A DNA stretch of 64,000 nucleotides from Chrysomallon squamiferum (lineage: Eukaryota; Mollusca; Gastropoda; Neomphalida; Peltospiridae): positions 27,333,483-27,397,482 of the forward strand of contig CM022679.1 in assembly GCA_012295275.1 (NCBI GenBank), given 5' to 3'. Both the position numbers and the translations under genes were made by a program. Below, one piece after another: positions 43,953 to 57,500 of the stretch (position 1 is its first letter; every line of letters starts with the position of its first letter). The notes under the pieces were generated by a model. It did not search any database, was not told the DNA's origin, and worked only from the letters and a program-made list of their open reading frames with translations.

Positions 43953-44844
43953 ATTTTTTTTTTTTTTTTTTTTTCCAGTTCTTTATCTTATCCGACTGCA
44001 GTTTGTTGGAATATTACAAATACTAATTTCTCCCTGCCAAAAGGAAATGCAAGCTGCAAACCCTCAAATTTTACTAACACTTGTCATCATCAGGTTAAAA
44101 TCTGGCTAAATAAAACTGGCAGTCATTTGATATGGTTTACTGTGTACAACGATGTTGGGTTTATCACAGGAAAACATTTAGTTATTGTACAAAACCCAGG
44201 TTTGTTTTTATTTTCAGTATTTTCTGCAGAACATTTCATATATTTTTTAAAATTTGAATTACCAAGTTTGGTATATAATTTTGTTTCATATGAGAATTGT
44301 CAAGTTAAATTTTAATTATTTGAGTACCCATGATGCACAGTATTTTTATTGTCTTTATCTGTGTAATTCAATATTAAAAATGAAATTTCTTGGGGTTTTT
44401 TAAAATTTAAATTATTGTTTAAATCATTTGGTTATTATTCTCTTTCTGTACAACAGTTACTGATCCTTATTGTTTTGGTGCTTACTAACATTTAGATTAC
44501 AGTGATAAAATGATATCTAAACATATTTTGTTTCAGAGCAGATGTTTAAGTATTGTTTTATTTTCGCAGGTGAAAACAGCAGTTCAGTACTGGTTGTTCC
44601 AGTGGTGTTCAGCATGCTGGGACTGATGATTATTTTTGCTGGAGTTGTGTTTGTGTTGAGACTGAGAAAAAAACCGTTAGTTGAAGTAGCTGACTTTGAC
44701 TTTCACCCAATGCTTATGCAAGAGGAGTCCCTACTGAAGAGAGCTAAAAGTGTCTGGTCTAAAGCTAGAACAATGAGTTCGCTTCCAAGATATGTGGCAC
44801 CAAGACCTAGAAGATATGGTTCTCTCATGAATGAAACATTGTAA
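40457..44844 (+). CDS. TMEM130: TMEM130-like single-pass membrane glycoprotein
   Basis: Six exons: 40457-40616, 41701-42006, 42234-42653, 43702-43786, 43979-44199 and 44570-44844 (stop TAA 44842-44844). Phases agree, giving 488 residues. ATG 40457 begins a hydrophobic signal peptide (MLITAVLCYAISQVWVLG). A luminal or extracellular region follows with many N-x-S/T sites. Exon 2 (YTLEISSSGPAVLDSTVRFT) resembles the N-terminal region of TMEM130, and exon 3 the PKD-like region. Cysteines in exons 4-5 (ITCHGN, AVCWNI, ASCK, NTCHH) could form disulfides. A transmembrane helix at about 44590-44660 precedes a basic cytoplasmic tail (RLRKK…). TMEM130 belongs to the PMEL/GPNMB PKD-containing group and its function is poorly known. 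Intron 1 contains an hAT element. The human protein is somewhat shorter. Confidence 0.78.
40981..41645 (-). mobile_element. Non-autonomous hAT-type DNA transposon in TMEM130 intron 1
   Basis: The left end at 40989 reads CAGTGGTTCTCAAACTTT. The right end (…ccctttgagaaccactg to 41637), reversed, reads CAGTGGTTCTCAAAGGG, so 14 bases match exactly. Flanking 8-mers gcttaaag (40981-40988) and gattaaat (41638-41645) match at 6 of 8 positions, as expected for an aged hAT target duplication. The body is about 649 bp and carries the C-terminal part of a transposase on the minus strand. Confidence 0.88.
41270..41527 (-). pseudogene. hAT transposase C-terminal fragment (ZBED5/SCAND3-like)
   Basis: An 85-residue minus-strand frame containing WIQNPF, LTLAEEEDLATVSTDGGLK and FWISIREKRYP. 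This order (W-x-x-NPF, acidic LTxAEEE, LK..., FWIS...YP) is characteristic of the hAT dimerisation region in ZBED5/SCAND3-like transposases. The DNA-binding BED finger and most of the catalytic domain are absent, so it is a remnant. Confidence 0.8.
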
Positions 44845-47459
44845 TGTGGTTTAAAAAAATGAAAAAAGGAGAAAAAAGAAGAAAGAAAGCAGTCTGTGGT
44901 TCTCTAATAAATGAAACACTTTAATGAGGTTTTGTAGTGAGAAACAAAAGTAGAAGTAGAAAGAAACAAATCCAATAAACCACAAGAACAAAGCTGCATT
45001 GCCTTTTCAGTAATAGAACATTCCAGTAGAATTTTATATATTTAAAAAATTAATTAAAAACTAAAATCCAGTGAAATGCAAAGGAGATTATAAATGAAAT
45101 ACTGTCTGATTTTGTAAATTAAATAAAATAATAAATTCTAATGCAATATGAAAATTAAAATAGTACACTTTTTCAAGCATGAAACAAGTAAATAATATAA
45201 ATGAAATTCACTGGGACACTAAAAACAAAATGATATACAGGTATCAAACCATTTATCTCACTTTAGAAGTACTAATTTGTATCTGTTAAATAGAGTTTAT
45301 TCTTATTATTCTTTTATTATTTTTAATGTTTTTTAATGTTTTGAATACATAAGTCTTGGTCCAGAAATCCAGGTCACCTCTTATCCCAAGTTTGCTATTG
45401 CTTTGGTTTGATAATTAATCAAATTGAACAGTGTTTTTTTTGTAATAATACATGTACTAATTTAAAAATAATAATAAAAAATAAAAGTGGAATGTGCAGA
45501 ATAAGATGCTATGACTGTCTCATGAGTGATTGAGAATGTTTATATATTTTATTTCCAATAAATCCCCATATGTTACTATTACCAACAGATCTTTTCAGTT
45601 TTACAAATTGTTTTTCTTGCAGATCTGATGTTCTAGTATTAATATTATAATACAGTTTTCAGCATTATTTAGAATAAGAGGTTGATGAATGTAAACAATG
45701 ATACTAGTATGCACGTATAAAACAGAATAAACTTATTTGAAGATAAGCACTATAAAATTATTTTTGAGATGTTCTATGAAATCAAACGTGATTGCAGTAT
45801 TATAAATTAGCTTGCAACTCTTCAGATATACTGCTGAAAATTAAACAAGGCTATTTGCTATATATTTTGTTAACCTGCAGTTATACAGATATATTTAAAA
45901 CATTTTCTGTCATTACAATTTTATAAAGCTTATTTACAAAAGTTGTAAACTTTTTATAAATTAATATATTTAAAAAAAAAATACAAATTCATTATTTACA
46001 AAATTTCATATTGTTGCTGCATCATTAGTGATGAACAACTCTCTCTGTCTGCACACAGTGACTGTTGTTGATGTACATATTTAAATGTTGTTCTCTTGGT
46101 TATATGATACAAACAGGTTTTTTTAAATTTTGTCAGGATGACAAATAATTGTGGACTGTTCAAAAACCAAAAAATGGTTTTAATGTCTCTCTGTTACCAC
46201 GTTTAACTCTTTGTTATTCAAAATAAATTGAAGTGATATTTTAAGATTATTATTATTTTATTTTCAAACTGTTTTCATTCTCTGTCAGCACAAATGAATA
46301 ATAAACTGATAATACATGGTTTTTCTGCATCCTGTAAAGTATTAAAATCTTGTGATTTTAAATTTGGAAAGTGCTTAAATTTCATAGGGATTTGTAATAC
46401 TGTGATGGCAAGAAATGGCCATCACAATATATTTTGGATGGTGCTGGATAAATACATTGATATTTTTTTCATGGAATATTATCTATGGAATGCCCTTGAA
46501 ATATTCTGGAATTTGTTAATGTGCAAAAACCATGTTGTACTAATGTTTGAATTACTCAAAATGTTTTGTTACAATGCTCATTTGAAAATCAAACTACTCT
46601 TTTTAATAACATATTCTGTTACTCATATTGCATTTTGTTTTATTTTATTGCAGTATTTGTAAATATCAATACAGTATCTTTTTGATTTTGTAAAAATTGG
46701 CTTATTATTTGTTATTGCTTTTTATTGTATATTTCATTAATGAAGGGATGTGATACAAAATATAATTCTGTGAACAAGTGATGAAATAAATTTAATTTCT
46801 ACATTGTTTACAGGTTTTAGTAATACTTTTATTTTCTTTCTTTTTTTTCACGATGTCACAGGATTTTCTTATTAAAGAAAAAATTAAGTAAAAGGAAAGC
46901 TTATTTAAAAAATAGTTGAAAGATGAAAAACACTATATTAAACAAAAACTTGAGAAAATATAATTCAGTTGTTTTTGCATAGTAAATTAGGTAACTGAAG
47001 AATCCAAGTTACATTAACACAAAAGCATTTTCAAATCAATTGAAAACATTAAATAATGATAAAAATAAATTGTGTCATAACAGCTTATCATCAAAACATG
47101 GATACACTGTTGATGTCTCATATTTACAATTATGTTAAACAATTATGTCTTATCGTTTCGTGATTACCTAAACTATAATCTTCAAAGGAAGAGAACACTT
47201 ATTTAAATTAGAATATTGGTATGTGTTATAACCTTAAGTTTTAAAAGTAACAACTATAACAACAATTATGTTGCAACAGCATTAAAATTTGGTAAATATC
47301 CTGCATGACTGCCACAAACAAAACGTTTGTGATGAGTTGTCTGCAATGAAAATAATTTAAAGCTTTATATTTTGTTCCCAAATCTGAACTGAAAATTTGC
47401 CTTAAGTGGGAACTGTTTACTAACAAGGATATGTTGACTTTGCTATGTGTATAATAATA
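44845..47459. other. 3' UTRs of TMEM130 and MEIOB (convergent), no coding exon
   Basis: AATAAA at 44974-44979 is the first possible TMEM130 polyadenylation signal, and further ones occur near 46785. The right part would be the MEIOB 3' UTR on the other strand. A fragment at about 45240-45400 (caaaccatttatctcacttt … gtccagaaatccaggtcacc) belongs to the dispersed repeat family. The 122-residue frame at 46294-46662 has no domain features or splice support. Confidence 0.55.
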
Positions 47460-50400
47460 TTAACAACAGAACTGACAAATTTCCATTGGATTAGCTCTTT
47501 CTAATGATAAGATTCGTATACTTGATTTTGTGTTCATATCACCAAACCTCCTTAGCTGAAAAAAAATAAAAATAGAAGAAAACTGCATATATTTTGGGTG
47601 TTTTTTTAATTAATTATAAGATTACTTAAAAATAGCTGTATATCTGCTTTGTTATTTTACAGGATATTAAATTACAGCTAATGACCAAAACAATAAAATA
47701 AAATAATAATAATAATAATGTATGAATTGTATGTTGTCAAAATTAAATAAAATTTGAAATTTACATTTTTGAAAAATGTAATTTCACTCTATGACAACAA
47801 ACATTTCTAGCTAAAATGTAATGTGATATATAACTGATTTTTAAGAAAGGTATGATAAGTGATAATCATCTCCATTACAAGCTTTGGAAGAAATTATAAC
47901 ATTTCAGTGACGAGAGTAACATAAGACAAAATAAAAAATATAAACTGAATAAAGAATTTTACTTTATTCTGAAATATTAATAGAAATACCTTAAATTTCA
48001 CTTTACACCTTTCTAAAAGATAATTCCACTTTATTTCCGTTTTCTTAATTGGATGCAGATGTTGAAAATCTTCAGCCTGGATAACAAAAATATTACACCA
48101 TCAGTTTTAAAATTTGTTGTGCTGTTAAAGATACTTTCATTCACTGAACCAAAATTACTGTGTGTAAAATTACCTTGAAGCCAATAACTTGGTCAGCTAC
48201 AGAGCCCTGCAAATGACAGAAATGAATGGTTCCTGAGTGGTCAGTGAGAGATACTGGTATGTTATATTCAACTGTGGCACTCACTGAGTTGTCAAAGTTT
48301 TCACTTGTAAATGGGTCCCCACTACACTCTTGATTTGTACATACAAAGCCAGTTTCCTTTGTCACCTTTCTTTTACACTTTGAGCTAAGAAAGAATAAAA
48401 TTTATTAAGTGCATCTGTGACGATATGCACAAAATATTTGTATACCTCATGCATTCTTCCCACTCATAATTTATCAATTAGGTACAACAATAATATTTAT
48501 AAAAATTTTCTTTTTTGTAATTTTTTGTCAAATATTTATTTATTTATTTATTTATTTATTTATTTTAACAATTAGGCATAAAATTAAAGAATAGACAATT
48601 TTTAAATGATAAATAAAATACCAAACTTACCAAATATTTCTAAATATTGAATTGTCTTCACTGTCATTATCAATGTTGAAACATGTAATAAAAGCATATA
48701 TCACTCCATAATCAACAATGTTTTGGGACGAACCATCCCTTTTCATTTCTTTTATTTGTTCAATACTGTAAACATTAGTTATGCTGTCCACTGCAAAACA
48801 AAGTTAGAAAACCTTCAAATTAACACAAACATACAAATAATATCAGTTTTTGTATACTGATGATTTCATAACCAGAGTACTGATGTGAATGAATAAATAC
48901 TGTTTACAATGAATGATCAAAAAACATCTGAGCAGTTTACATTTTTTTTATAATTAATTATTAGTGGAATTTATAAATGTAAATAGTTATGTGAAATATG
49001 TGTGTTTTTTGTTAATATTATCAACTAATACAATACAGATAGAACTGCAAGTTTAAAACATTGTCATTTATGGGGGCATTTCTATATATATATATATTTA
49101 TTTATATATTTATATGAAAAAAAAAGAAAATCTGTTTCAGCTTTATCCTGCAGTAATTACGCTTTTGGGATATAAATCATTAAAGACAAATATAAATTTA
49201 GATTTTCAGATGAACAAAGGGAAAATAACAGCAAAAGTTAAGCTTGTTGATAGTTCCAAATATCATACTAGTGTCTGCTGGTCATAAAACTCATCTTACA
49301 GTCAGGATCAGGTTCTTCTTTCTGTCTGCTGTCACTACTCCAGTCAGTGTTAGAACAAGCAAACTGATACAAACTGTGAGCTTCAGGAGTGTCTGTAACA
49401 GAATTAAAAATAGTGTTCAGATAAATAGCTAATGTATTAAACATTCAGAACATTAGCTGTGACTATTTTAAAAACCATTTAATAACGATAAAATGAAATT
49501 AATATAATGTTAAAATTATCTTGACTGACACTTCATGTTAGACATCTGAAAGCAATTAATATTAAAATATACTGAAATGTCATTAAGCATATAGATGAGT
49601 AATTATTGAGTATAAATTACCTGGATCCACGGTGAAAACAGTTTTCGAGGTAGCTGTTCCTATCATAGCAGATTTAAAATCATTGTACAATATTTTCACA
49701 TCAGCAGCAAACACAACTGAAACACCAAAATACTTAAACAAACTAAAATGAACATCATTAAATAGAACAGACACTAGAATACCAGATGTATGTCAGTTGT
49801 GGATAAATTAAATTTCCAACAACTCAAAAAAACTTTTTCTGTTAAGAATAAAAGTAAAGAAATTCACTATATACAGATATCAAAAACCTTTAAAGAATAA
49901 ATTATAAAATAATACTAATTACAAATTAATTAATCCCTACCAGTTTGATTTGGTATCCAGGCAGATGCAAGGTCTGCAAAACTATCCCATCTGAAAAATA
50001 ATATAAAATATGTTTTTAACTGAAATAAAAACTGACATCCAATACTCAGCAAGCAATAACTAACTGTAAATGAGAACAACACTCAGTTAATTTTAAGTAT
50101 ACATAATATCTGCATTGTATCATTATATCTGAATGTTAAATTATACTCACAAGTCTACTGTGAAACTGGAACATGTTTCATCAAAGAGAACCACAGAACA
50201 TTTCTTTGTCTTTTTTCCTATTTTTGTGGTTATATCTTTTACTGGCCATACCTTTTAACGAAGATACAATATACGATAATATACATAAAACAAAAGTTTT
50301 TTTACCAGTACTTATAATTATCACAAGAATATATATATATATATATATATAGATATATATACATATATACACATACATAAATTTCCACTGCAATAATATT

Positions 50401-53010
50401 TGGTCAGTTTTCTATTCATAATCAAATCAACAGCTATCTAAATATGAATAGACTTTATACTGACTTAAATACATTAAAAGTTATTAATTAACACCTATTT
50501 TAATGAGATAAAAATAGCTCCTGTAAACAAAACAAAAGACATGATACAAATAATCATATATAGCAAGAGATGATATCTAAGGAGATTTACTTTTTTAACT
50601 GCTGCCAGCAAATTAACAAACTCTCCTTGTAATGCCATTCCATTAGCGTTGATGTCTTCTAGTGTGTAATAGTCATTACTTGGCTTGGTTGGGAGGTGCA
50701 GGAGGTGGCTGTAACTGGGAGCATCCCACCCATTGTACAGCTCTATTTGACCATGATTCTCTGATACATTCAGTTGACACTGGCTGAAAACAGCACATTA
50801 ATTATTCATAATTCACAAATTATTATTACTTAATAAACAGCTACAGATACGTGTGTATATCAGATGTGTGAGTGGGGTTTTTTGGTTTCAGATTGTTATT
50901 ATTTTTTTATACATTTATTATTTATTATCCTCATTTTCTTCTTCTTCTTCTTCCTGTTTTTTCTCTTTCTTTTTTCTCTATTTATTTTATTTTTTTTTTT
51001 TTTTTTTAATTTCAGTGATTTTTCTTACCTGGGTGTTGATGGTTTGTACTGGTCATCATTAGAATTGTCTGGTTTGCCTTGCACTTGAGCATTTCCTATT
51101 TGAACTGCAATAATTAAACATCATTTATTTAGTTATTTTGAATATATTTTTAATTATTTTTATTTTTATGGAAAGAATAATACTGAGGAACCTGATTATA
51201 CTTAATTAAATCATTTTGAATATTATTATTTAATTTATACAATGATTTTTACTCACCAATTGTTAGTATATTTGCTATAAATATATGTTCTCAAAAACAA
51301 ATCTGAGTATCAGTAGATTTCTTTTTTTCATACAGTATAATTAACATATATATATATATATATATACAAAATGTATCTGTGACAAATGTGAATACTATTT
51401 TCTATTATACAAAAATAAATAGATAACTTTAAATCATTACTTCTTACCAAAAAAATAATAAAAAATTAAATTTTGTCACTCACCCACATTTCCAACCCTA
51501 ATGTTACTGTTAACATTATTAATAAATTCAGCATTTCCCCAGCAAGTTACATTTATAAAAGTTTCTGCTGAGTCACGAATAGTTAAAGATAACAAATGTC
51601 TTTCAGATCCACAATCTACAAACAATAACTATTTTACTGTATTATTAGTAGTAGTAATAGTAGTAGTTCTTCTTGTTGTTGTTGTTATTGTCATTGTCAT
51701 TAAATGTACCTTAAATAGCTCATATGTATAAATTTGTATAATTATTAATTTTATTATTATTATTATTAATATTATTGTTATTATTACTGACTGAATGATT
51801 GATTATTAGTAAGGTTATTGTTGTTGTTGTTGTTGATGATGTTATTGTTTTATAAGCCATTAATATATACAGTTAAATTTTTAAAATGCTCACTCTTTTT
51901 ACTTATAACAGACTTTGGGCCATCTTTGGTTAAAACAATACCAATAATTGTCTGCAATTTAAGAAAACATTTTAAAAATATAAAAAATATAAATAATGAT
52001 AATAAAACATTTTGTTTTCACACACACACACACACACGTGCATTTTAGTTTCATATATATTGTTTTATTTAACACCACCATTAAAGAACACTAATTAAAT
52101 TTCTATCACTGATTATTTAGACAAACGGCATGGGCATTTGTTATGTAATTTTTAAAAACAACTATTATTTATTTTTATGTTATTGTAGTTTTTCAGACAT
52201 GATCAGAATTTTTCTAACTTTTTCTTCAGCCGCAACAAATAATAGAAAAGAATACATCTTAGCCTTTGATAATCAGTCACAGACATAAGGTGGAAAAGAA
52301 AACAGCCCTACAATAGAACTATAATTTTATGAAACTGATACGTCTTCGGGTTAACACTTACCGTAACTACTAAATATGTAACCAAAAGAAACAAGCAAAA
52401 AATTAAAAAATTAAAAATTAAATTATTTTTAAAAAGACTCCAACTTTTGTTTTCACATTGAAAATAATATATAGAGGAAATCACAAGCTGAAATTGTCGC
52501 ACCATTAACAGCATCAGTTCGGGATTTTGGAAGTTTTCAATTAGCCATAACCGCGCTTCCGCTAAACCTCACAGCGCAAAGCTAACAAAACGCGTAAATT
52601 TTAATCTTTTAATAAATTAGAAATAAACTCGTCACTGGTTTTTTACTGGTTGTGAATATAGCGTACAATTTCAGCATTTCATATGCGATAATTATCTGTA
52701 AACATATGATATTATTTTGATTACTTGCTAATTCTACCGCTAAAACTCTTTCTCATTAAACATTAATAATAAACAGTTACACCCCAGCAGTATTAGGTGT
52801 AATTATTTATAAGACACCTTTTTCAATAATAAATAAGATAACATAGCGTTACATAATTAGCAACGACCGTATTAAAACTTCTGAAATTAGAATTTCTAAC
52901 TACGTTTGCATAAATCGTTGGAAAAAATAATAGGTAATAATAATAAAATTTTATTCATTGTAAAAATCAGTCGATGATTTAAAAAACGTATTAGAGTAAA
53001 TGATATATCT

Positions 53011-53078
<68 letters not shown>

Positions 53079-53292
53079 AATAATTATGAAAACTCACAAC
53101 ATTTGGCATATCAGAACAAATATCTCCTATTTTGGTTAAACCAGATGGAATTGGAATGTTTATTTGATTGTTTTGGCATGGATTTGAAATTCGAATGTTT
53201 TTTGTGGAAGCCCTTTTACTATTGCATCTCTTCTTGGCATTGTCGGAATTTCCAAATTGCTTGAAATCATCAAAGCGTCCTGACCAAGCCAT
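47460..53292 (-). CDS. MEIOB: MEIOB, meiosis-specific OB-fold ssDNA-binding protein
   Basis: Thirteen coding exons on the minus strand: 53292-53098, 51951-51903, 51615-51484, 51104-51029, 50783-50591, 50251-50151, 49990-49941, 49716-49621, 49392-49300, 48790-48631, 48384-48174, 48076-47990, 47555-47460 (stop 47462-47460). Phases agree, giving 512 residues. The exon 2-3 region (TIIGIVLTKD…CGSERHLLSLTIRDS) matches the first OB fold. Exon 8 (FAADVKILYNDFKS) and exon 11 (VSLTDHSGTIHFCHLQGSVA) match the later folds. Exons 10-11 form a zinc ribbon (CSKC … CTNQEC). MEIOB is an RPA1-related protein that works with SPATA22 and RPA on recombination intermediates in meiotic prophase, so germline expression is expected. 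The N-terminal extension MAWSGRFDDFKQFGNS is longer than in vertebrates. The reading frame stays open upstream of ATG 53292 to the acceptor at 53306-53308, so an earlier start is possible. Confidence 0.9.
53014..53076. repeat. (GA)n microsatellite, MEIOB intron 1
   Basis: A pure GA dinucleotide tract of about 62 bp starts about 20 bp inside the MEIOB intron after the exon-1 donor. It reads CT on the sense strand. Serine/leucine-rich frames here are repeat translations. Confidence 0.95.
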
Positions 53293-53305
53293 ATCGTAAT
53301 ATCGT

Positions 53306-53710
53306 CTATAACAGAATTAAAATGTTTACTTTTTCCAGTTCATTGGTTTGATTTATTTATTATCATTATTATTATTATTATTCGCTGATTAAATACATGC
53401 ACACCCGATTCTGATATTCATAGAATATTTTGTGTGTATGTGGCTATGTGTGTTAAATTTAAAATGTATTACAGGAATCTTTTAAAAAACATTACAAATT
53501 TTATTATTTTCATGTGATTTGAAAATAAAAACTGTAATAAATTTTACAAATGTCAAAAATGTTGAATTTTTTTTTAATAATAATACATTTTTTACAAATT
53601 ACATCCGTTTTCGCTTATTAACCATTACTTTACACATGATCTGATAAAGTATACGTCATTATGCTGTCGCATAATTCAGACAGTAATAGCTTAAGTAGTT
53701 AAAACCTTAG

Positions 53711-53749
<39 letters not shown>

Positions 53750-54028
53750 TATAAAAAGTATATCTATTTTTCAAACCAGATTTAATTTTGTTTCCTTTTC
53801 TGTGTCTTGCCGAATCTGTCGTCTGCTAATACGCATCGCACGTGCCAGTAACTCTGACCATCAACATGTGTAAAGAATTGTAATATTCTTAGATCATAAT
53901 ATTGCATATATAACTTCTAACAAAATATTCAAACAAGAAAAACGGAATATTTATAATAAATCAAATAGGATTATTGAGGAATATTTGGATAATTTAATTT
54001 GGGGGCAGAATCAAAGTAAATAGTGTAA
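53306..54028. promoter_or_regulatory. Presumed bidirectional promoter region, MEIOB / C17orf75
   Basis: About 720 bp separates the first recognised exons of two divergent genes. It contains an E-box CACGTG (53839-53844) and an (ATT)n tract at 53711-53750. An untranslated MEIOB exon must lie here or further on, because MEIOB exon 1 begins at an acceptor (tatag, 53306-53308). No TATA box can be singled out in such AT-rich DNA. Confidence 0.4.
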
Positions 54029-54501
54029 ATGGATACCAGTCGGATTAATGTTGTTAGCGTAATGAAACGAAATTTTCAGTCCTGTTTTAAAATGGCTGAA
54101 GAAAGTGATTCTGCATCCATTCAAAGTAGTCAAAGTGAACCTTGCACAGAAAAGAAATTGTTTGGATTACAGAGATTTTATTCTCTATATACATTTTATC
54201 CAAACAGGTTTGATATTTTGTTATTTCAACTCGAAATCAAAAAGAAATTTACTGATAAAGAATGTCTTATGTTACCTCGGTCGTAACACTAACACTGTTA
54301 GTGTTACTGTACAGTGCTATCTCAGTATCTGTCACTTGTCAGTGTCACCATGATCATCATGTGCATAGTTATATCTAATTAAATGTGTTGTGTTGGTTTA
54401 ATTATATGATATTTTGTGACTTATCTTTTTGACATTTGGGTCAGTAAAGTTTAATGTAAAAAAACAACAACAAAAAAATAATAATAAATAAATAAATAAA
54501 A

Positions 54502-54541
<40 letters not shown>

Positions 54542-57500
54542 AATAATAAGTAAATTAATCATTTTGTTTTTCGATTAAACATTTAATTATGTTAAATGTA
54601 ATTTACTTATTTAACTTTTTTATGTTTATACTGATATATGATCTACTGAATATTTCATATTTGTTACACAAACACAAGCACACATGCACACGCACAAACG
54701 CACACAGACATATATTTATTCTATTCTATTTTTAATAAGTCATATAATTCTGTTTATTTTGATTTATTTTAAGGTCATTTGTGAGGAATGAGAACAGCAG
54801 TGATAGCAGTGAATCACAAGATGGAAGTCTGAGGTTTTATTTAATTCCTTGAGTTTAATACAAATTATTTTATCACAAACAATAAAGCATTGATAGCAAT
54901 AAACAACACATTACATTTTAATTGCTTTAACAGTATCATACTCACATATTAATGTTTTATAAAAATTAAAATAAATTGAAAGATATCATTAAAGTTGATG
55001 TAAACAACTGATAAGATTTACATAATTCAGTATCTTACAATATATACAGAAGTTTCTGTTGTAATGGTTTCGGTGTCACATGAAAATAATCAAAATAATT
55101 TTTTTTAAAAATATTCCATATCTTTAAAAATATCAACAAATGCTATAAATGACTCTGAATATAATGTTAAAGACATTTGGTTATTGTTTTATTTTGTGGT
55201 GTTAAAGAAAACAAACTATATTTATTTTATATTTGTTATTTTTTTTATTTTTATTTTTTTCAGTCTGAGTGTTGTGGCTACAAATCTTCCTGCTTCATCT
55301 GAGACTGAACTTAGGACGGCTCTGAGTCTGAAGTTGTCTCGTTTCTCAAACATCGAGGGTGGTCATTTTCTGTCACTACTTTTGAGGTAAGTGACTTATG
55401 GTTTTCTCTAAACGCTAGAGATTTTCTGTTTGGTTGCATGCACTAAACATATATTTTTTAGCTTCAGGGACCAAAAATGTGTGTGCAATATTATAGTAAC
55501 AAAAGCATTCAGATTTTTCAGCTGCATCAGTAAGAGCAGGTCTTGAAATGGCAAATAAAAATAGCCAAAACAGTCATAAGAATTGGTTGTTTGTCTAAAA
55601 ATTGTCTAAATCTGTTTTTATATGATTATTTCTGTTTAATTTTAATTTTAATTTTAAAGTTTACCAGAAGAAAAACAGAGCAGATCTGCTGTAATTTACT
55701 ACTCAGTACTAAAGGGAAGCAACTCTCCTAAAAAGAATTCTAGTGGCGATGAAACATCAGATCAGCAGTATATTATTAGTTTCATTTCATTTATCGACAC
55801 CTCATTAGACTTGTATCCTTTTGAAGAATTATGTATGTCTAGATATAAAGTTATTCAGCACTGTTCGATTTCTCTTTTCTTAAAATTAGAGAAGCAAAAA
55901 AATCAAATCAATATATGATACGAAATGTTTGTTTAAGCTTAAAAACAAAAAATAAAATATAAAAAAAACAAATAAAAAACCATTTTTAAAATGAATAATT
56001 TATTTTGGAAAACATGGATGCAAATGCCAAGTAAAATAAAATTTTAATACAAAGAAATATGTAGTTAAAAAAATATATAAAATAAAAAAATAAAAATTAT
56101 AACTGAGAACCACTCAGAATAAAAACATTGTTCTGAGGCGTCTGTCTTTTTCTTTTTGCTGTTTGAATTGCTTAACAATATGCAGATTTCGAGCAGAACT
56201 TGACAGCTATAGTTATGGTCTATTAACACTTCTAGATGCTCAGGTAAAACAGACTTCCACATATCATGAGTAATATCTTCTTCCAGTTTAAAACTGTAGT
56301 TAGCTTTATACTATAATGACTAGATGTTGAGTTTCTAAGTTCAAATAATGCTACCTAATTTTGCATAATTTAACATTTTAAAATTTTAATGTATTTATTT
56401 TTGTTAGTATATTTTTTTCTTAATTTATTGAAGTAATACGTTTTAATGTTGCTATTAAGTAGCACTATGGATTCATTCAAATTTAAGATTTTTTAGATAT
56501 ACATTTAATTTTCAATATTACTGCTGATACTACAGTTATTATTTTCTCAAATTTTTAACAGAATGTCAATAGTGTTTCATGTAGTTCATATCTCTGCTTA
56601 ATGAATATTTTTCAGTTTTGATCTATGATTATTCTGAATGTCTTTTCTGAACTATTCCTAAAACTAATTTCTTGCATTAGTTATCAGCTGAATTGTTTTA
56701 TTAAAGTATGTTTGTTTTGCATAATTATTTGACTAGAGAACTTAAAGTATTTATTTCAAACTGAGATAATTATATGAAACTGAGATAATTTCATTTATTA
56801 TATTTGTTCTTATAAATTAACATAAAAATAACAAAGGCTAATATTTAAAAATTAATTTTAAAATGATTAAACAGCAATTTTTGTACAATTCAAGTATCTC
56901 GACAACATGACAAAGATTTTATGTATACCTTTCATCATTTTATGTCTATTTTATTTTCCTTAGGATAAACATTAAATTCTAACAATAGCCTAAATAAAAT
57001 GCACTTTAGCTTTTGTTACATTAAAAAAATTCACAATAAAATAAATAACAATTCAAAAACAATTACAAAAATAAAAATAAAGATATAGGAGATATTAATA
57101 ATAAATAGATCAATAATAGCAAATAATAATAATCATAAACAGAAGAAGGATCACTATAATAAATAAAAAGTATAATTAAAAGATAAAATATGAATACAAA
57201 AATAATAATCAATGTAAAAAGAAGTACAGATATATCAAAAATTAGTAATAAATAAATCATTAAATTAATCATAATAATAAGCAGGAGAATAATGAATAGT
57301 AATAAATGATAATTATAAATAAAGTAAAACAATAAAAGTGTATATAACATATATATATATATATGTAAATAATAATATGTTCTTTGTATTGCTGTCAAAA
57401 ATCATAATTCCCTCATGCCCTTCAGTCTCTGCCATTATCTTCTACTCTTTCTTCAATCCTCAACCTACTAAAACAATAATTTAAATGTTTTTTCTATCCC

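Noticed and set aside
46294-46662. 122-residue open frame between TMEM130 and MEIOB
   Set aside because: No recognisable domain, AT-driven residue use, and position within presumed 3' UTR. Kept only as a weak possibility.
55813-55840. Alternative donor gtatgt at 55833 for C17orf75 exon 4
   Set aside because: It leaves a phase that runs into a stop in the next exon. The upstream gtatcctt donor joins in frame and matches the U12 consensus.
57063-57398. 111-residue leucine/isoleucine/tyrosine-rich frame
   Set aside because: Low-complexity AT-rich intron sequence of C17orf75 on the antisense strand.
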